This document shows, piece after piece, positions 42,783 to 53,026 of a DNA stretch of 64,000 bases (positions within the stretch are counted from its first letter, which is position 1; every line of letters begins with the position of its first letter). This DNA comes from Gracilaria domingensis. Its lineage: Eukaryota; Rhodophyta; Florideophyceae; Gracilariales; Gracilariaceae. The position numbers and the translations under genes were made by a program. The notes under the pieces were generated by a model that saw only the letters and a list, made by a program, of their open reading frames with translations, did no database searches and was not told the DNA's origin. Location of the stretch: the NCBI GenBank assembly GCA_022539475.1, contig VCMS01000108.1, positions 1-64,000 of the forward strand, given 5' to 3'.

Positions 42783-43694
42783 ATGAAACTGAGAAGCCTA
42801 TACAGTTCCTGTCTATGCGGTACTTGTGGCAGTATGGTGACGGTATCAGGAGAAATGGCAGAGGAACAGAGAGCCTTGGCAGAAATTTCACCCAATATCT
42901 TGTCTAAGTTCATATATGCCAATGGTTACGGTATATTAAGTTCCGTTGATGAAACGTTGAGAAGAGAAGGAGAGTCAATTCCAGAAGAAGTTGTGAAGTG
43001 TATGAAGTTCATTGACGAACGTGTTGGTTTCGAACTTGTCACAGGGGGTGATGTGGGCGACGTGGAGGCGAAAATGGAAGGACTCGGAGACTATAAGTTT
43101 GGTGTCTCGGCGAATCATGGAGCTTTCCTCCGTTTCTCTGACGAGAGGGAAATTAAGGCTGCATTCAATGATCACACCCTTGACCACACTGTTGACGGAC
43201 TACTGTTCCTGGCAAGGGATTTGAATAGGAGGCATGGTATTGTGAATGATGATGAGAAGGGGTTCGTGGAGACCAGAAGTGATAGTGGCCTTCCCAATTT
43301 CGTGTACAACAAACTGTGGCGGTAGAGAGAAGAAGTGGATTCTGCTATTGGGGACCTGTTGCAGAAAATGGATGCGTTTATTATCTATACCGGCGATAAA
43401 AGTTGCGAAATTGTGGACAAGCGATACACAAAAGGAAGCGGAGGAGAAAATCTTGTGGATAATGAACCGAGATTTATTGATACGGATGACGTCGTGACGT
43501 TCGGAAGTGCTTTGAGCGACGGGCCTTTGCATGAAGTAGGCGTGTACGGCGTTCACGTCAAAGAAGATTGTATCCCGGGTGGAGTACACAATCTGTTCGA
43601 AAGCGTGGAGGATGTACATTCGACAATTATGCTGGTGGCTCTGTTGTACGGCTACGAGGAAAAGCAGCACGATAAAAACTACCATGAATCATAA
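42783..43694 (+). pseudogene. HAD-superfamily phosphatase pseudogene (copy 1)
   Basis: Paralogue of the minus-strand gene at 43,747-44,667, tail to tail with it and about 50 bp away. Similarity is end to end (NGYGILSSVDETLRREGESIP aligns with SGYAVISDIDGTLKRAGENIP). The catalytic DxD motif is lost: the nucleophilic Asp is Ser and the Gly-Thr context is altered. An in-frame TAG at 43,323-43,325 stands where copy 2 has Trp; the frame then continues in phase to 43,694. With both active-site loss and a stop, it cannot be an active phosphatase. It is a dead duplicate. Confidence 0.75.
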
Positions 43695-43746
43695 AAGGGT
43701 ATTGAGATATATACGACACTTTTATTACTGAGATCTCATATTATAG

Positions 43747-44667
43747 CTAAGTATTACAGGCATCGTAGCACTTGAAACAAATTCCAAGAGCATTTCTAAA
43801 CCATTGACACTTGCATTTTCTGTACCCGTACAGTTCTGCCACCCTTCTGATGGTCTCATGCACGTCCTCCACGCCATCAACAAGATATGTTACCGCTGCG
43901 GGATGGTCTTCTCCCTTCACATGAACTGCCAGGGTTGCCATTTCATATAGAGGGCCTTCATTGGAAGCATTCTCGAAAGCAACGATTAAATGTGTGTCGA
44001 ACTGGGGGTCGTTTTCAACCAAGGCTAGCGCCCCACTATTTTTCGTGAAACGAATGTCCCCTATGTCACAGTTTTCATCTTGAGGGTACGCAACCAGGTT
44101 CGGAAAGGATGTCAACACTTTTGAAATACCGGAGTTAACTTCTGTTTTCCACTTCGACAGTCCATTGTACGTGAAGTTAGGGAGTCCACTGTCTTTTCTA
44201 GTGCTCACCACTGCTTGTTGACGCTCTTCGTGAAGTCCGTGCGATTCATTTAAGGAGAGTGCAAGTCTCTCAAGTTCGGCTGCACATCTTTCGTAGCCTT
44301 CCCTGTCAAGGTCCTGATCAATTTCGGTACCATTGGATAATCTCACCCGTGCGCCTTGGTTTCCAGAGATGCCAAAAGTGTAGCCACCCAGGTGCTCCAT
44401 GAAACTCTCGGCATCCTCTATATCTCGCCCAGTAGCAATTCCGAAACCAACGCGTGCATTGATGTACTTCATGCATTTGACTGTTTCGGCAGGAATGTTC
44501 TCCCCAGCTCTTTTCAGAGTACCGTCAATATCACTAATCACGGCGTAGCCACTTTCGAATATTTCGTTACCCAGCTGCTGAGGAGTTACTTCTTGGGCTC
44601 TAACTTCTGAGTTATACCTATTTTGAAAGCTTTCAAAAGGGTTCGTTTTGCAAATGTGTGTGGGCAT
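43747..44667 (-). CDS. HAD-superfamily phosphatase, trehalose-phosphatase-like (copy 2)
   Basis: 306 residues from the ATG at 44,667 (a GTG 30 bp upstream is less likely). The nucleophile motif SDIDGTL is present, then FGIATGRDIEDA and GISGNQGARVRLSNG, and a C-terminal block TYLVDGVEDVHETIRRVAELYGY. These follow the order of the trehalose-6-phosphate phosphatase/Cof-type HAD fold. The acid-base region near DPQFDTHLIVAFENAS is unusual. It would hydrolyse a sugar phosphate in the cytosol; the exact substrate cannot be named from sequence. Single exon. It faces copy 1, so the pair arose by inverted duplication. Confidence 0.62.
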   Translation of the reverse strand: MPTHICKTNPFESFQNRYNSEVRAQEVTPQQLGNEIFESGYAVISDIDGTLKRAGENIPAETVKCMKYINARVGFGIATGRDIEDAESFMEHLGGYTFGISGNQGARVRLSNGTEIDQDLDREGYERCAAELERLALSLNESHGLHEERQQAVVSTRKDSGLPNFTYNGLSKWKTEVNSGISKVLTSFPNLVAYPQDENCDIGDIRFTKNSGALALVENDPQFDTHLIVAFENASNEGPLYEMATLAVHVKGEDHPAAVTYLVDGVEDVHETIRRVAELYGYRKCKCQWFRNALGICFKCYDACNT

Positions 44668-44697
44668 ACGAATGAGAAGGATGTGATTGATGTTCAC

Positions 44698-45245
44698 AAG
44701 GTGTTTCGTAGTATAAAAAGAGTCTAAGAACGACCATATACGGGTATTGTAGGACTGTTTTAAAACGTTACTACGACGAGAAGCTTTTGCATCGATTTGC
44801 AGTAAAGAAAGGATGATTTAGTCATAAATTATATGTACGTGTTCAAGTGGGTAAAGAAATCTATGAATATCTTCAACATGAGCTTAGAAATCAAGATCAG
44901 TAAAACAACCTCCACTAAGGGTTGAAACCCATAAAAGGTTTACCTTACTTTATACGGCTGACCCAAGTATTGCAAAGGCTTAGTTCTTCAGAAATATCAC
45001 AATTTTGTACTTGTTTCGTTACTAGTATCGTGCACTTTAATGATGTGGAATGAACCTTTTCCATCTAGCAAAAACTTAGCCAGGTATTAGAGATAAGGGA
45101 TGTAGGATTTAAAGGGGCATATTTGAACCACAGAAGGAAGAACAATATAAGTAATGTAATAGGAACATGTCATTTCGATAAAGTAACTTTTATGTTTAAC
45201 TATCTCTAAAAGGTTTACAACACCGAAACGTCATGTGTTCTAACC
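44698..45245. other. Spacer, no gene seen
   Basis: AT-rich DNA between the HAD gene and the reductase-like gene. No long frame, repeat or RNA gene recognised. It should hold the promoter of the HAD gene and the 3' region of the reductase-like gene. Confidence 0.45.
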
Positions 45246-46262
45246 TCAAAGCTGGGGGAATAGGGAGCGGGATAACTTTTCCTTAACAACGTTGACGTAG
45301 TTTGTATGAAAAGGAGTGGGGTTACCGCCTACAATGTTTCTTTCTTGGCGGGAAAAGTCGTAGAAGTACGCGTTCCTAAACTGAAAGTCGGAGAAAGAAG
45401 TAGGGAAGCCAACGAGAGTTTTCCCATATGCAAGAAGTCGCCCAACGGTCTCTTCCAGGTTGAAAGTAGTACCTGTCTTAAGCGAAACTATCTTCAACAG
45501 CTCTTTAATTATTGTGAGCACAACCGTACTGCACTCCGTAGCGACTACGTCCATAGGAATGAAACCTCTTGAGGCCCCGACGATGTTGAACGCTGATAGC
45601 AACACGAGCTTCTCATAATAGCTTACGAGAAATGTGTCTTCGTCGACAACCCCGCAAGTGAGACCCATAGACCTAAACCCGTCTGCAACGTTGGAGCCCC
45701 ACTTTCCTGTTGCGACAGTGAGACCATCCGGACTTCGAGGAGTGACACCATCCTGCGGAGCTGCGTTTCTTGAGGGGACACCAACGTATAGGACAACTTT
45801 TGAACATTTGTCCACACCGAGCTTCGAAACCAATGGTATGATGTTTCCATTCTGGGAGAAAACGAGATTCTCTCTGAACGAATAAGGGCAAGCCTGAATT
45901 ACGGTCTCCAGGGTGTTCGTTCTTCCACAAACTAGTATCGGTACATCAGAAAGATGAGAGGTAGCAGCCATGCTGCAGAATTCGTGTGCGGAAATGACCG
46001 TATCTTCTTCGTTCGCCAGCATGGTACCTATACGCCCCCTTCCAATAATAACGGCCCGAGTCCTTCGGGCGGGAGATGAGGCCTGAGGGACGTCAAAGTA
46101 TCTGGGACTCGGAGGCGAAGTCGGAGGCATGTCGGACCGGGAGTTCATTGCAAGTGTTCGATTGTTTTTGTGTGACGATAAAAATGGAAGATGGGGCGGA
46201 GAACTGATGGGTAAAGAGTGATACTTAAGTACAAACGGTGGGTAAGCAGAGAACGCGAACAT
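45246..46262 (-). CDS. Ketopantoate-reductase-like NAD(P)-binding protein
   Basis: 338 residues from the ATG at 46,262; an alternative ATG at 46,148 (MNSRSDMPP) would remove a 38-residue N-terminus rich in Phe, Pro and Ser that could be an organelle-targeting peptide or simply leader. A Rossmann entry (RAVIIGRGRIGTML) begins near residue 68, followed by VLVC/ILVCGRTN and FRENLVFSQNGNI. A C-terminal helical block contains the candidate catalytic Lys (YYEKLVLLSAFNIVGA), as in 2-dehydropantoate 2-reductases (PanE/ApbA family). The role would be NADPH reduction of a keto acid, possibly in pantothenate synthesis. The glycine pattern is slightly atypical, so a relative with another substrate is possible. 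Single exon. Confidence 0.6.
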   Translation of the reverse strand: MFAFSAYPPFVLKYHSLPISSPPHLPFLSSHKNNRTLAMNSRSDMPPTSPPSPRYFDVPQASSPARRTRAVIIGRGRIGTMLANEEDTVISAHEFCSMAATSHLSDVPILVCGRTNTLETVIQACPYSFRENLVFSQNGNIIPLVSKLGVDKCSKVVLYVGVPSRNAAPQDGVTPRSPDGLTVATGKWGSNVADGFRSMGLTCGVVDEDTFLVSYYEKLVLLSAFNIVGASRGFIPMDVVATECSTVVLTIIKELLKIVSLKTGTTFNLEETVGRLLAYGKTLVGFPTSFSDFQFRNAYFYDFSRQERNIVGGNPTPFHTNYVNVVKEKLSRSLFPQL

Positions 46263-46548
46263 GTTTCACCTTGTGAAAGTGAGCGAAATGTATGATATGT
46301 GATTGTACTGAATGAATGATAGGGCTTGTATGAGACGACAAGCCACAAAGTGTGATGATGTTTTATGAAAAGTAGTTGGAAGAGTAGAAAGTGTACAATG
46401 AATGAAACTGATTTCGAACCTGAGTTGTACAGTACGAGTTACGGAGAGCTTGAATACAGAATGAAAGGAGCCATTTTGGCTTCATAAATGACCTGAACGG
46501 GTTCTATAGCTTCACTCGGATTGCCATAATTAAAAGGATGGAGTTGGG
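46263..46548. other. Spacer, no gene seen
   Basis: Short region between the reductase-like gene (its promoter should be here) and the epimerase fragment. No recognisable N-terminal half of an epimerase was found. Confidence 0.45.
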
Positions 46549-46854
46549 TTGCGCCCGAATACGTGTATAAAGGTCGTAGAAGCACTTATGGAGGAAGAAG
46601 TTGTAGACATGTTATTGTTGATGAAGGTGGAGCCAGGGTTTGGAGGACAGGCGTTTATGGAGGGTGTTCTTGAGAAGGTGCGACATGCAAGGGAGTTGTA
46701 CCCAAGAATAGGGATACAGGTGGATGGGGATATTGGACTGAGTACTGTGAAAGGAGTAGTGAAGGCCGGTGCAAACATTTCAGTTGCAGGATCTGCCATC
46801 TTTGGCTCGAGTAACCCAGCTCATGTCATAGCTGGTTTTCGAAAGGTTGGTTAG
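46549..46854 (+). pseudogene. Ribulose-phosphate 3-epimerase, C-terminal fragment
   Basis: About 101 residues matching only the second half of the beta-alpha barrel of RPE: LLLMKVEPGFGGQAF, the IQVDGDIGLST segment with its catalytic Asp (the usual VDGG is VDGD), and AGANISVAGSAIFGSSNP. A full enzyme has about 220 residues. The frame opens at a non-ATG codon and no first half is visible upstream, so this is a truncated gene copy. The pentose-phosphate and Calvin-cycle function is established for the family but this copy should be inactive. Confidence 0.8.
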
Positions 46855-46924
46855 AGATAGTAGCATAAAATTATTGTTTATGACATTGTTACCTTTACGT
46901 GTTATCACGACTATATTTTCCCTC

Positions 46925-47250
46925 TCCATTGGAGATGTATTTCTCTTGTATCACAACCGGGAAAGGATGTGAGAGAACATAAATATATCCCCAGTGGACG
47001 CTGAGAGGGAGGATGAACTACTCTACGTGCTATCATTGTTACCCATCCGGTGTCGAGTGGTGACATATTCTTTTTTTGTCACAACCCACAAAGGATGTGA
47101 CGGAAGAAGAACATGCCCCCAGTCGAGACAGAGGGTGAGCAACTCTAAGTACAATCACTAGTCCCTAGCTTGCCTCCACTGGCAATATCTTCCTGTTTTG
47201 CTATAACCATCGAGTGGGGTTATGGTGGAAGAGAAAAATATCGCCGGTCG
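46925..47250. repeat. Three tandem hairpin units
   Basis: Each unit is an imperfect hairpin with 33-34-bp arms and a 6-9-base loop. Arms: 46,925-46,958 with 46,965-46,998; 47,054-47,086 with 47,093-47,125; 47,176-47,208 with 47,218-47,250. Units repeat every 120-130 bp. The units differ from each other, yet each keeps pairing. Confidence 0.7.
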
Positions 47251-47487
47251 AGGCGAGGTGGGTGGGGACTATGTGAAGAGGGGACAGAGAGATGGCGCTT
47301 AAATAGTGGAAGGTGCGGAGGTGTACAGTGGATGTTTTGGCGGGAAATGGGATGAGGGAAACAGGGACAATCATGGTGCTGGATATAGCTCGTGTGGTTG
47401 GACAGTGGGGGTGGACAGCACAGTTTAGCTCGATTGCACTGTATCGCAGCGGAAACTTCGATTCAACTACTATTTCTTTTTCTGAAG

Positions 47488-48399
47488 ATGTCGAACGGAT
47501 ACGTGAAGGATGAGGAGCTGTTGGCGCTGTTGGAGGGGAAGGAGGTACCGCTGACTCCGTCACCAAAGCGGGAAGAGGACGTGATTACGGCGGCTGGTCG
47601 GATTTCGCAGAAGAAGAAAATGGCCGATGAAGGAAAGAAGTGTGAGGCGAGGAGAGGGGATGGTGATGAGCTGGAGAAGGGTGTAGAATTGGAGGTGGAG
47701 GGGGTCGCAATAGAGAGAAGGGGTGCGGTGCATCTAAGTCAGTTAGAGGTTGGAGACCAGATAGAGAGTAGGGGCGTAGAGGGTGACAAGGAGATGCGGT
47801 TTGTGTGGGAGATGAAGGCGAGGGTGGGGATGTTGGGGTTGGTGATGAAGGAGCAACTGGACGATGGAATTGTGGAGATTGTAACGGAAATGGGCGGTGT
47901 GGTGCTAAGTGGGGGTGGTAGTGGTGTTTCGGTTGAGGCGATTTCGAGCCTGCGGAATTCGTTGTCGGTATTGGGAGTGGAGATGAGAAATCATGTGTAT
48001 GGGATAGTGGAGTGTGCGGGAAGGGAGGTTGGAGAGTTGCGGGAGGAGAATAGGGTTCTGAACGAGAGGTTGGACGTGCTGGAGAAGGAGGTGAAGGAGC
48101 TGTGCAAGAGGCAAAGATTGGTGGAAGAGGAAACGGTGAAAGGAGGTGTGGAGGGAAAGACGGAGAAGGAAAGTGTGGGAAGGGTGGCGGTGCAGAAGGG
48201 GTCTCCTGTGACACCGAAGACAAAGGGTGGTGGGGTTGGGGATGGGAAGAGCCGTCTGAAGAAGAGGCGTAAGGAGATGAAGAAGGTGGTGGAGGAGGTG
48301 CCGCGGGAGGGAGTGGGAGCTCCGGTGGTGACTGGGTTTACACATGACTCACACCACGTCGTGGTCACTCGTTCTTTTCGCCTTGCACTGAGAGGATGA
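47488..48399 (+). CDS. Coiled-coil protein of unknown function
   Basis: 303 residues from the ATG at 47,488 (MSNGYVKDEELLALL). It is Gly-, Glu- and Lys-rich. A coiled coil lies near residues 175-215 (VGELREENRVLNERLDVLEKEVKELCKRQ). A basic patch (SRLKKRRKEMKKVVEE) follows near 255-270 and a non-acidic tail at the end. No known domain. The layout (short acidic N-terminus, coiled coil, basic patch) is reminiscent of gag-like or ORF1-like proteins of retroelements, but no partner gene follows. The reverse strand has Pro/Ser-rich open frames that are composition shadows. Confidence 0.5.
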   Translation: MSNGYVKDEELLALLEGKEVPLTPSPKREEDVITAAGRISQKKKMADEGKKCEARRGDGDELEKGVELEVEGVAIERRGAVHLSQLEVGDQIESRGVEGDKEMRFVWEMKARVGMLGLVMKEQLDDGIVEIVTEMGGVVLSGGGSGVSVEAISSLRNSLSVLGVEMRNHVYGIVECAGREVGELREENRVLNERLDVLEKEVKELCKRQRLVEEETVKGGVEGKTEKESVGRVAVQKGSPVTPKTKGGGVGDGKSRLKKRRKEMKKVVEEVPREGVGAPVVTGFTHDSHHVVVTRSFRLALRG

Positions 48400-50058
48400 G
48401 AAAATGAATTTCTGTCGTACGTTTCTATCTCGTGGAGACAAGTTTACAACTGAGTTTCAGATTGTACGGCACACAGCTATGTCGCCCTGTAGGGAGGGCA
48501 TATGGTTGTTGGGCTCCGTATGTGTACGTCTTTCAGCTAGGCTCACTCATGAAGAGTTAGAACCAGTTTCTGGTGAATCTGAACAGCTCTGTCGGGACAA
48601 ATTTCGTCGTTGAGACAAGTTTTGTCAGATGTCTCCGAAGTCGGAATCCGAAGGAGATACAGCTGAACCCGCTGGGTACTAACTCTCGCGTGACGCCCTA
48701 TATCGGGGAAAGCCATTGGAACCGTGAACACCGGTGTTCTAACGCTACCGTTTTCGATCTCTCGCTGCAGGATCTGGACCGTGAAAGGTGAACAATAAGG
48801 GAGTCAAACCTTCGCAGGTATGACCCCGAAAGGGTGTTGTCAGCCCTGTCAAGTATCCTATTGGATGGGAAGTTGGTATGAAACATATAAAGGTGATTAT
48901 TTGTTCTTGGTCAATGATCCTCTGGAAAGGTGAACACTCTGTGTGAGTTATGCATGAATGATACCGCCGTGCGGTTGACGTGAACTTCTTTCGCCGCGGA
49001 GCGGATGTGATGCTGCATTACAACCGGATGGTCGGTGAAGATAGGGTTGAATGCTCGTCAGTACGAGGTGGAAGTGGTTTGTTCCCGCTTTCGGGCGCAT
49101 GCACCCTCGGCTAAGGAGAGGGATGTGTAGTGCAGAACCACCCCTCACGGGTACTGATGAGCCTGCTTAGGATGTGCGCTCCCTCCGGGATGAGGTGCTG
49201 TTCTCGTCGAGACTGGCCCCACTACTTGGGTAATGTTGGGGATGTTTCTGGTGAACCTTGTCAGGTGAAGTCGGTCTTGGAACCATTGCATGGTCATGGA
49301 CACGTGGATAGTGTGTAGTTTTTAGCTAGTGCACCACCTCTCTAGACACCCTGACACTGGGTTAGCCACGTGTATGGACCTCGTAAGGTGTCCACTGCAT
49401 TAGTTAATATTGTTAGCTTAATGTCTAGTTCAACCTACTTAGGTGAGCGTGACCTCCCGGCCGCGGGCACTAAGTAAAGTCAACTGAGGTCGCCTCGCTT
49501 AACCAAAGGCTTGGCGCTAGTTCGTACTTCCTTCGTAGGTTTACAACCCCTTTTTTAGGCCGGTAACCACGTTTGGTTCTTGTACAACTATCCCCTCAGG
49601 GTCACTTAAGAAGCTCTGTCTCACCACTGAATAATCATTTGTTGTTGATCCGATTCCGGCTAGTGCCAAGCGTCTTGGCCCTGGAGTGGCGTCGCTTTGG
49701 ACATAGTCACCTGGTTTAGGTTTGGTTTCCGCCCTTGTATTGGGTTTATTTCGGCATTGGTCGCCGTTGTCGCTCCACTCTCGGCCCTGTTTCCGCCGGT
49801 TGGCACGGGCCTTGGCTCCGCTTCTGGGTTGGTTTGCTCTGAGGCATTCCCCGTATTTACGGTTTCTTTTCCCTTCTTTCCCCCTTTCTCTGGGTTTCCT
49901 TACTGTATATGGATCACCATCCTTTCTTGGTTTCTCACCTCTGTAGGTATATCCAGGCACCGTCTCCGGTCTTACACCCGGCTAGCCACTCGGCTTGAGT
50001 GCGGACAGAGGGCTGTTCTGCTGAGTCTGCCCATACAGGGAGCAGGACTCGGACATCT
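48400..50058. other. Region without a supported gene
   Basis: Only short or compositionally biased frames, including an Arg/Lys/Pro-rich minus frame at 49,541-49,960. A few short repeats occur, such as GAAAGGTGAACA near 48,782 and 48,916. It may be old, unrecognised repeat DNA. Confidence 0.4.
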
Positions 50059-50571
50059 TGTGGATCATCACCTCTTTTGTTTTTTGCTCGACACTTCCCC
50101 TCGCTGATGGTCAAGGATTATACCAGCCCAAGCCATAAGTACATCTGGGGACTTGCATGCAAGATGGAGAACAGTATCACCAATCTGATATTCATATTCA
50201 TCGTTTCTCAACTCGTAGACCGATATTTCTTCTTCTGGGGTATCCTAAATGTCTCCCTGCCCTTTTTCAGACCTTTCCCATTTTACATTAGCGGCTTTCT
50301 CTAGATGATTCACGCGAACAACAACTCCGCGCCTTGCATCCTTTCTGGGATGTTGATTTCCTCGCATTGACTGATCTTCTTTTCGTCCCACAATTTCTCC
50401 AGGTCGGAAATCATTGCTATCTTCAAAATCGTTTGTTCGCAAATTCGCGGCAGGGACATTCACTTCCGTCCAACCATCTTGCCACCGCAGTGTTACGAAT
50501 GTCTTCGATACCAAGCTAGTGAAGTCGATGGTGCCAGAGTTTGCATGCATAACTCTGTTCGCAAGTATCAA
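50059..50571 (-). pseudogene. UBE2O-like E2/E3 ubiquitin-conjugating enzyme fragment
   Basis: The minus strand reads VTLRWQDGWTEVNVPAANL ... DFRPGEIVGRKE ... RRGVVVRVNHLEKAANVKW and, after an in-frame TAG (50,245-50,247), EEEISVYELRNDEYEYQIGD. This order matches the conserved central region of UBE2O (in the human protein: WQDGSVE, FCPGDFV, YGVVQS, MVKWF, then EEEDVSVYDIADHPDF). The catalytic UBC domain and other conserved regions are absent within reach. It is therefore a fragment of a host gene, either a pseudogene or an exon with an in-frame stop in an intron. The full enzyme acts as a combined E2-E3 for ubiquitination. Confidence 0.75.
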
Positions 50572-52823
50572 GTTGGGTCTCTCTATCTCTCTCTCATTTA
50601 TGGGAACATTAGCTCAATTAATGCTACGTGCAGAGCGTTTCTCCTGAAAGGAATGCTCTCTCTGGAGAAAGACCATCATCTTTCAGGCAATTTTCTGATG
50701 ATATCCGCGAAACGCATAACTTGTCGCCTCTTGGGGATGGCAGACATATCAACCGAGAGAGCCTACATTTAGGGCACCTCAGAATATAGTGGTCAAAGTC
50801 GTTCACCACCTCAGGGGCCGACAAACGCATACGAGCTTTTTCGTTAACAAATGTGAAGTGTTCGCAGAGCATTCGCGCAGCTGCGCCAACGCGGACGCCA
50901 CGCGATGAGCTACTCTTGCGCAAAATGCTGGCGTTCTTACATTTCGCTTTTACTGCAGACGTTTTGAGAAAGAAGCTCAACTGAATACCTCCGGAAGGAT
51001 ATTCTCGTTGAGATAAAAAACAAAACTCGAGTAGTACTTGAACTCTTGTAGCATGATAGATTTCAATATGTTGCTAGCTGGATGGTGACGCACTTGAATT
51101 CCCGTGTAGTCCAATGCTTCTGAATCACAAGGCTTGATGTTGAACAAGGTTTGACGAAAGCTGTGGCAAAAGCTTGTGTATCTTTGAGAGAATATGTATG
51201 GACATAAGTTCTGAAAGCTCTCTTCGTTCGGAAACTGCCCATGTCGTGGTTGTAAAAAAGGCTGTTTCAAAACCTTTACGAGGGTAGCTGGTTACTTATC
51301 TTACGAAATACGTGGGGTAAAATGCTCCGAACTACTGTGGCATAAAATCGAAATTCTTTCTCAACGACAGCGTGCGAAATTTTCGAAATATTGATAGTAG
51401 AAATTTTTGGGCGAAGAAGCTCCATTGCAGTGGCATTCTTCAGCACAAATTCCGGTATAGAAGAAAGGAAAAACAACCAATTCTCACATAGTCCTTCTAA
51501 AATGCGTACAGGGTCAGGAACATTTGGGGTGGATATCGTCATTAGCAAGCAATACACTTAACGCCCGGGAATGAACAGTGTAACATAGACGTAGAGCTAA
51601 AAGCTAATATCACGCCTGATCATCATGATCGGTTTGTAGCTCCCGCTCTAGGGAACAGTATGTCACTCTTTGATGAAACGTCCTCTAGCATGTAGCTTAG
51701 TTTGACAGCTAGAGAAAAAGCTAGAGCTACTGTAAAGAGAGCGTCAGCCGGCCTTCTCCTCCATTCGAGAAGGCCAGACCTCATCCAACCTCATTGTTTT
51801 ACCGAGAGACAAGATTGGGAACGTTGATGCTCGTGAGTTTGAGGCAAAATTCAGGGAAGGACTGTGTGCGTTGTGAAGCTGTGGAAAGCATCGAAACGTT
51901 TGGAAAGAGAGGTAGATGACTTTTTATAGAGCTTTGGATGGCTTAATTCTCAAGAAGGGCCGACAGAACTGATGCTAATGCATTTAATGCATCTGAAAGC
52001 GAATGCATGACAGCGTAACGTTGATGCAGACTCGAAGTCACTTTGCCTTGTCACATGGTGTCACACCGTATGTAAGTCTTCGTTTTACTCTACCATAGTA
52101 AGCTGACTTTTGAGATGTGTAATAGTCAAACACGTTTGTCTGCTGTATCACTCATTACAGCTGCAAAATGTCGGGCGTTTAAACACCCTTACACCCAACA
52201 CCCTAAGGGTGTTTCCACACCCGGACATGGACAGATTTGCAGCTGTCTCTTGTCCACAATTTTGGGGTCGCTTCTTGAGCAAATCCACTGCAGAGACACT
52301 TCAAAAATCGTTCTGTCAGATTTGTTTTTAATTTTTCTGCAGGCAATGTTGATTTGTTTTTAATTTTTATGGTACACGTGTGCCAGTTCTGCGTGTCCAT
52401 GTCGCGGTGTAGAAACAAAGTCTTGTCTTGTTTAGACATGCAATGGCTTTGGTGGGCTAGAATTAGTCTCTTTTCATTGCTTGTCAAGAAACGGCTTCGG
52501 GGCATGTTTGACTGAGTTGAGCCTTGACAGTTAGCACAGAGGTTGGTTTTGTGCATTGGTATATGCACGCAGAATTTTAATTTTGGAGCGCTTTCGGTTG
52601 CGAAGATATGGTTTGATTTGTTTGATGGATTATTTAAAGTTTTGTGGATCTTTGAAAGTTTCGGCATACTTCTTTTATGTTTTGTACAATGTTTATGGTT
52701 TTTTTGTGGTTTCTACATGGCTAAGTACGCAGTTCTAGTACAGCAAACAGGACCAATTTTCATTTACGCGCTAAACCTATGTAGTTATCTGTAGAGTACA
52801 AAACCTGTTTTGAATCTATGTAA
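50572..52823. other. Region without a supported gene; minor minus-strand frames
   Basis: Minus-strand frames at 50,624-50,980, 50,977-51,270 and 51,276-51,557 abut one another and look somewhat protein-like (FYLNENILPEVF, ENWLFFLSSIPEFVL) but carry no domain I recognise. They could be decayed gene pieces. A 9-bp perfect hairpin (GGCCTTCTC) lies near 51,759-51,785. The remainder is AT-rich. Confidence 0.4.
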
Positions 52824-52951
52824 GAGTTATGGTGAAAATCGAGTGATGACATCGGGGCACGAGAAAGAAAAATTAGAGCCCGAGCCGTAGGCGAGGGACC
52901 AATTTTTCTTTCGAGTGTCACGATGTCGTCACGAGATTTTGACCATAACTC
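52824..52951. mobile_element. Fold-back (MITE-like) element
   Basis: 128 bp in which the two halves are imperfect reverse complements, with arms of about 60 bp. The outer ends are GAGTTATGGT and ACCATAACTC, inner parts share GACATCG and GAAAGAAAAATT with their complements, and the centre is a GTAG loop near 52,889. It is non-coding. No clear target duplication. Confidence 0.75.
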
Positions 52952-53026
52952 GCTTACCACACGTCAAATCAAAACCTGACAGCCAACCCAATCATTGTTG
53001 CATCAACCCCAAAAATGGAAGGGGAC

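Noticed and set aside
47585-48345. Pro/Ser/His-rich antisense frames opposite the coiled-coil ORF
   Set aside because: They are complements of Gly/Glu/Val-rich codons on the plus strand and show no domain or sensible start.
49541-49960. Minus-strand Arg/Lys/Pro-rich ORF of 139 codons
   Set aside because: Low complexity, no recognisable domain, and a neighbouring plus-strand frame is equally open; not enough to call a gene.
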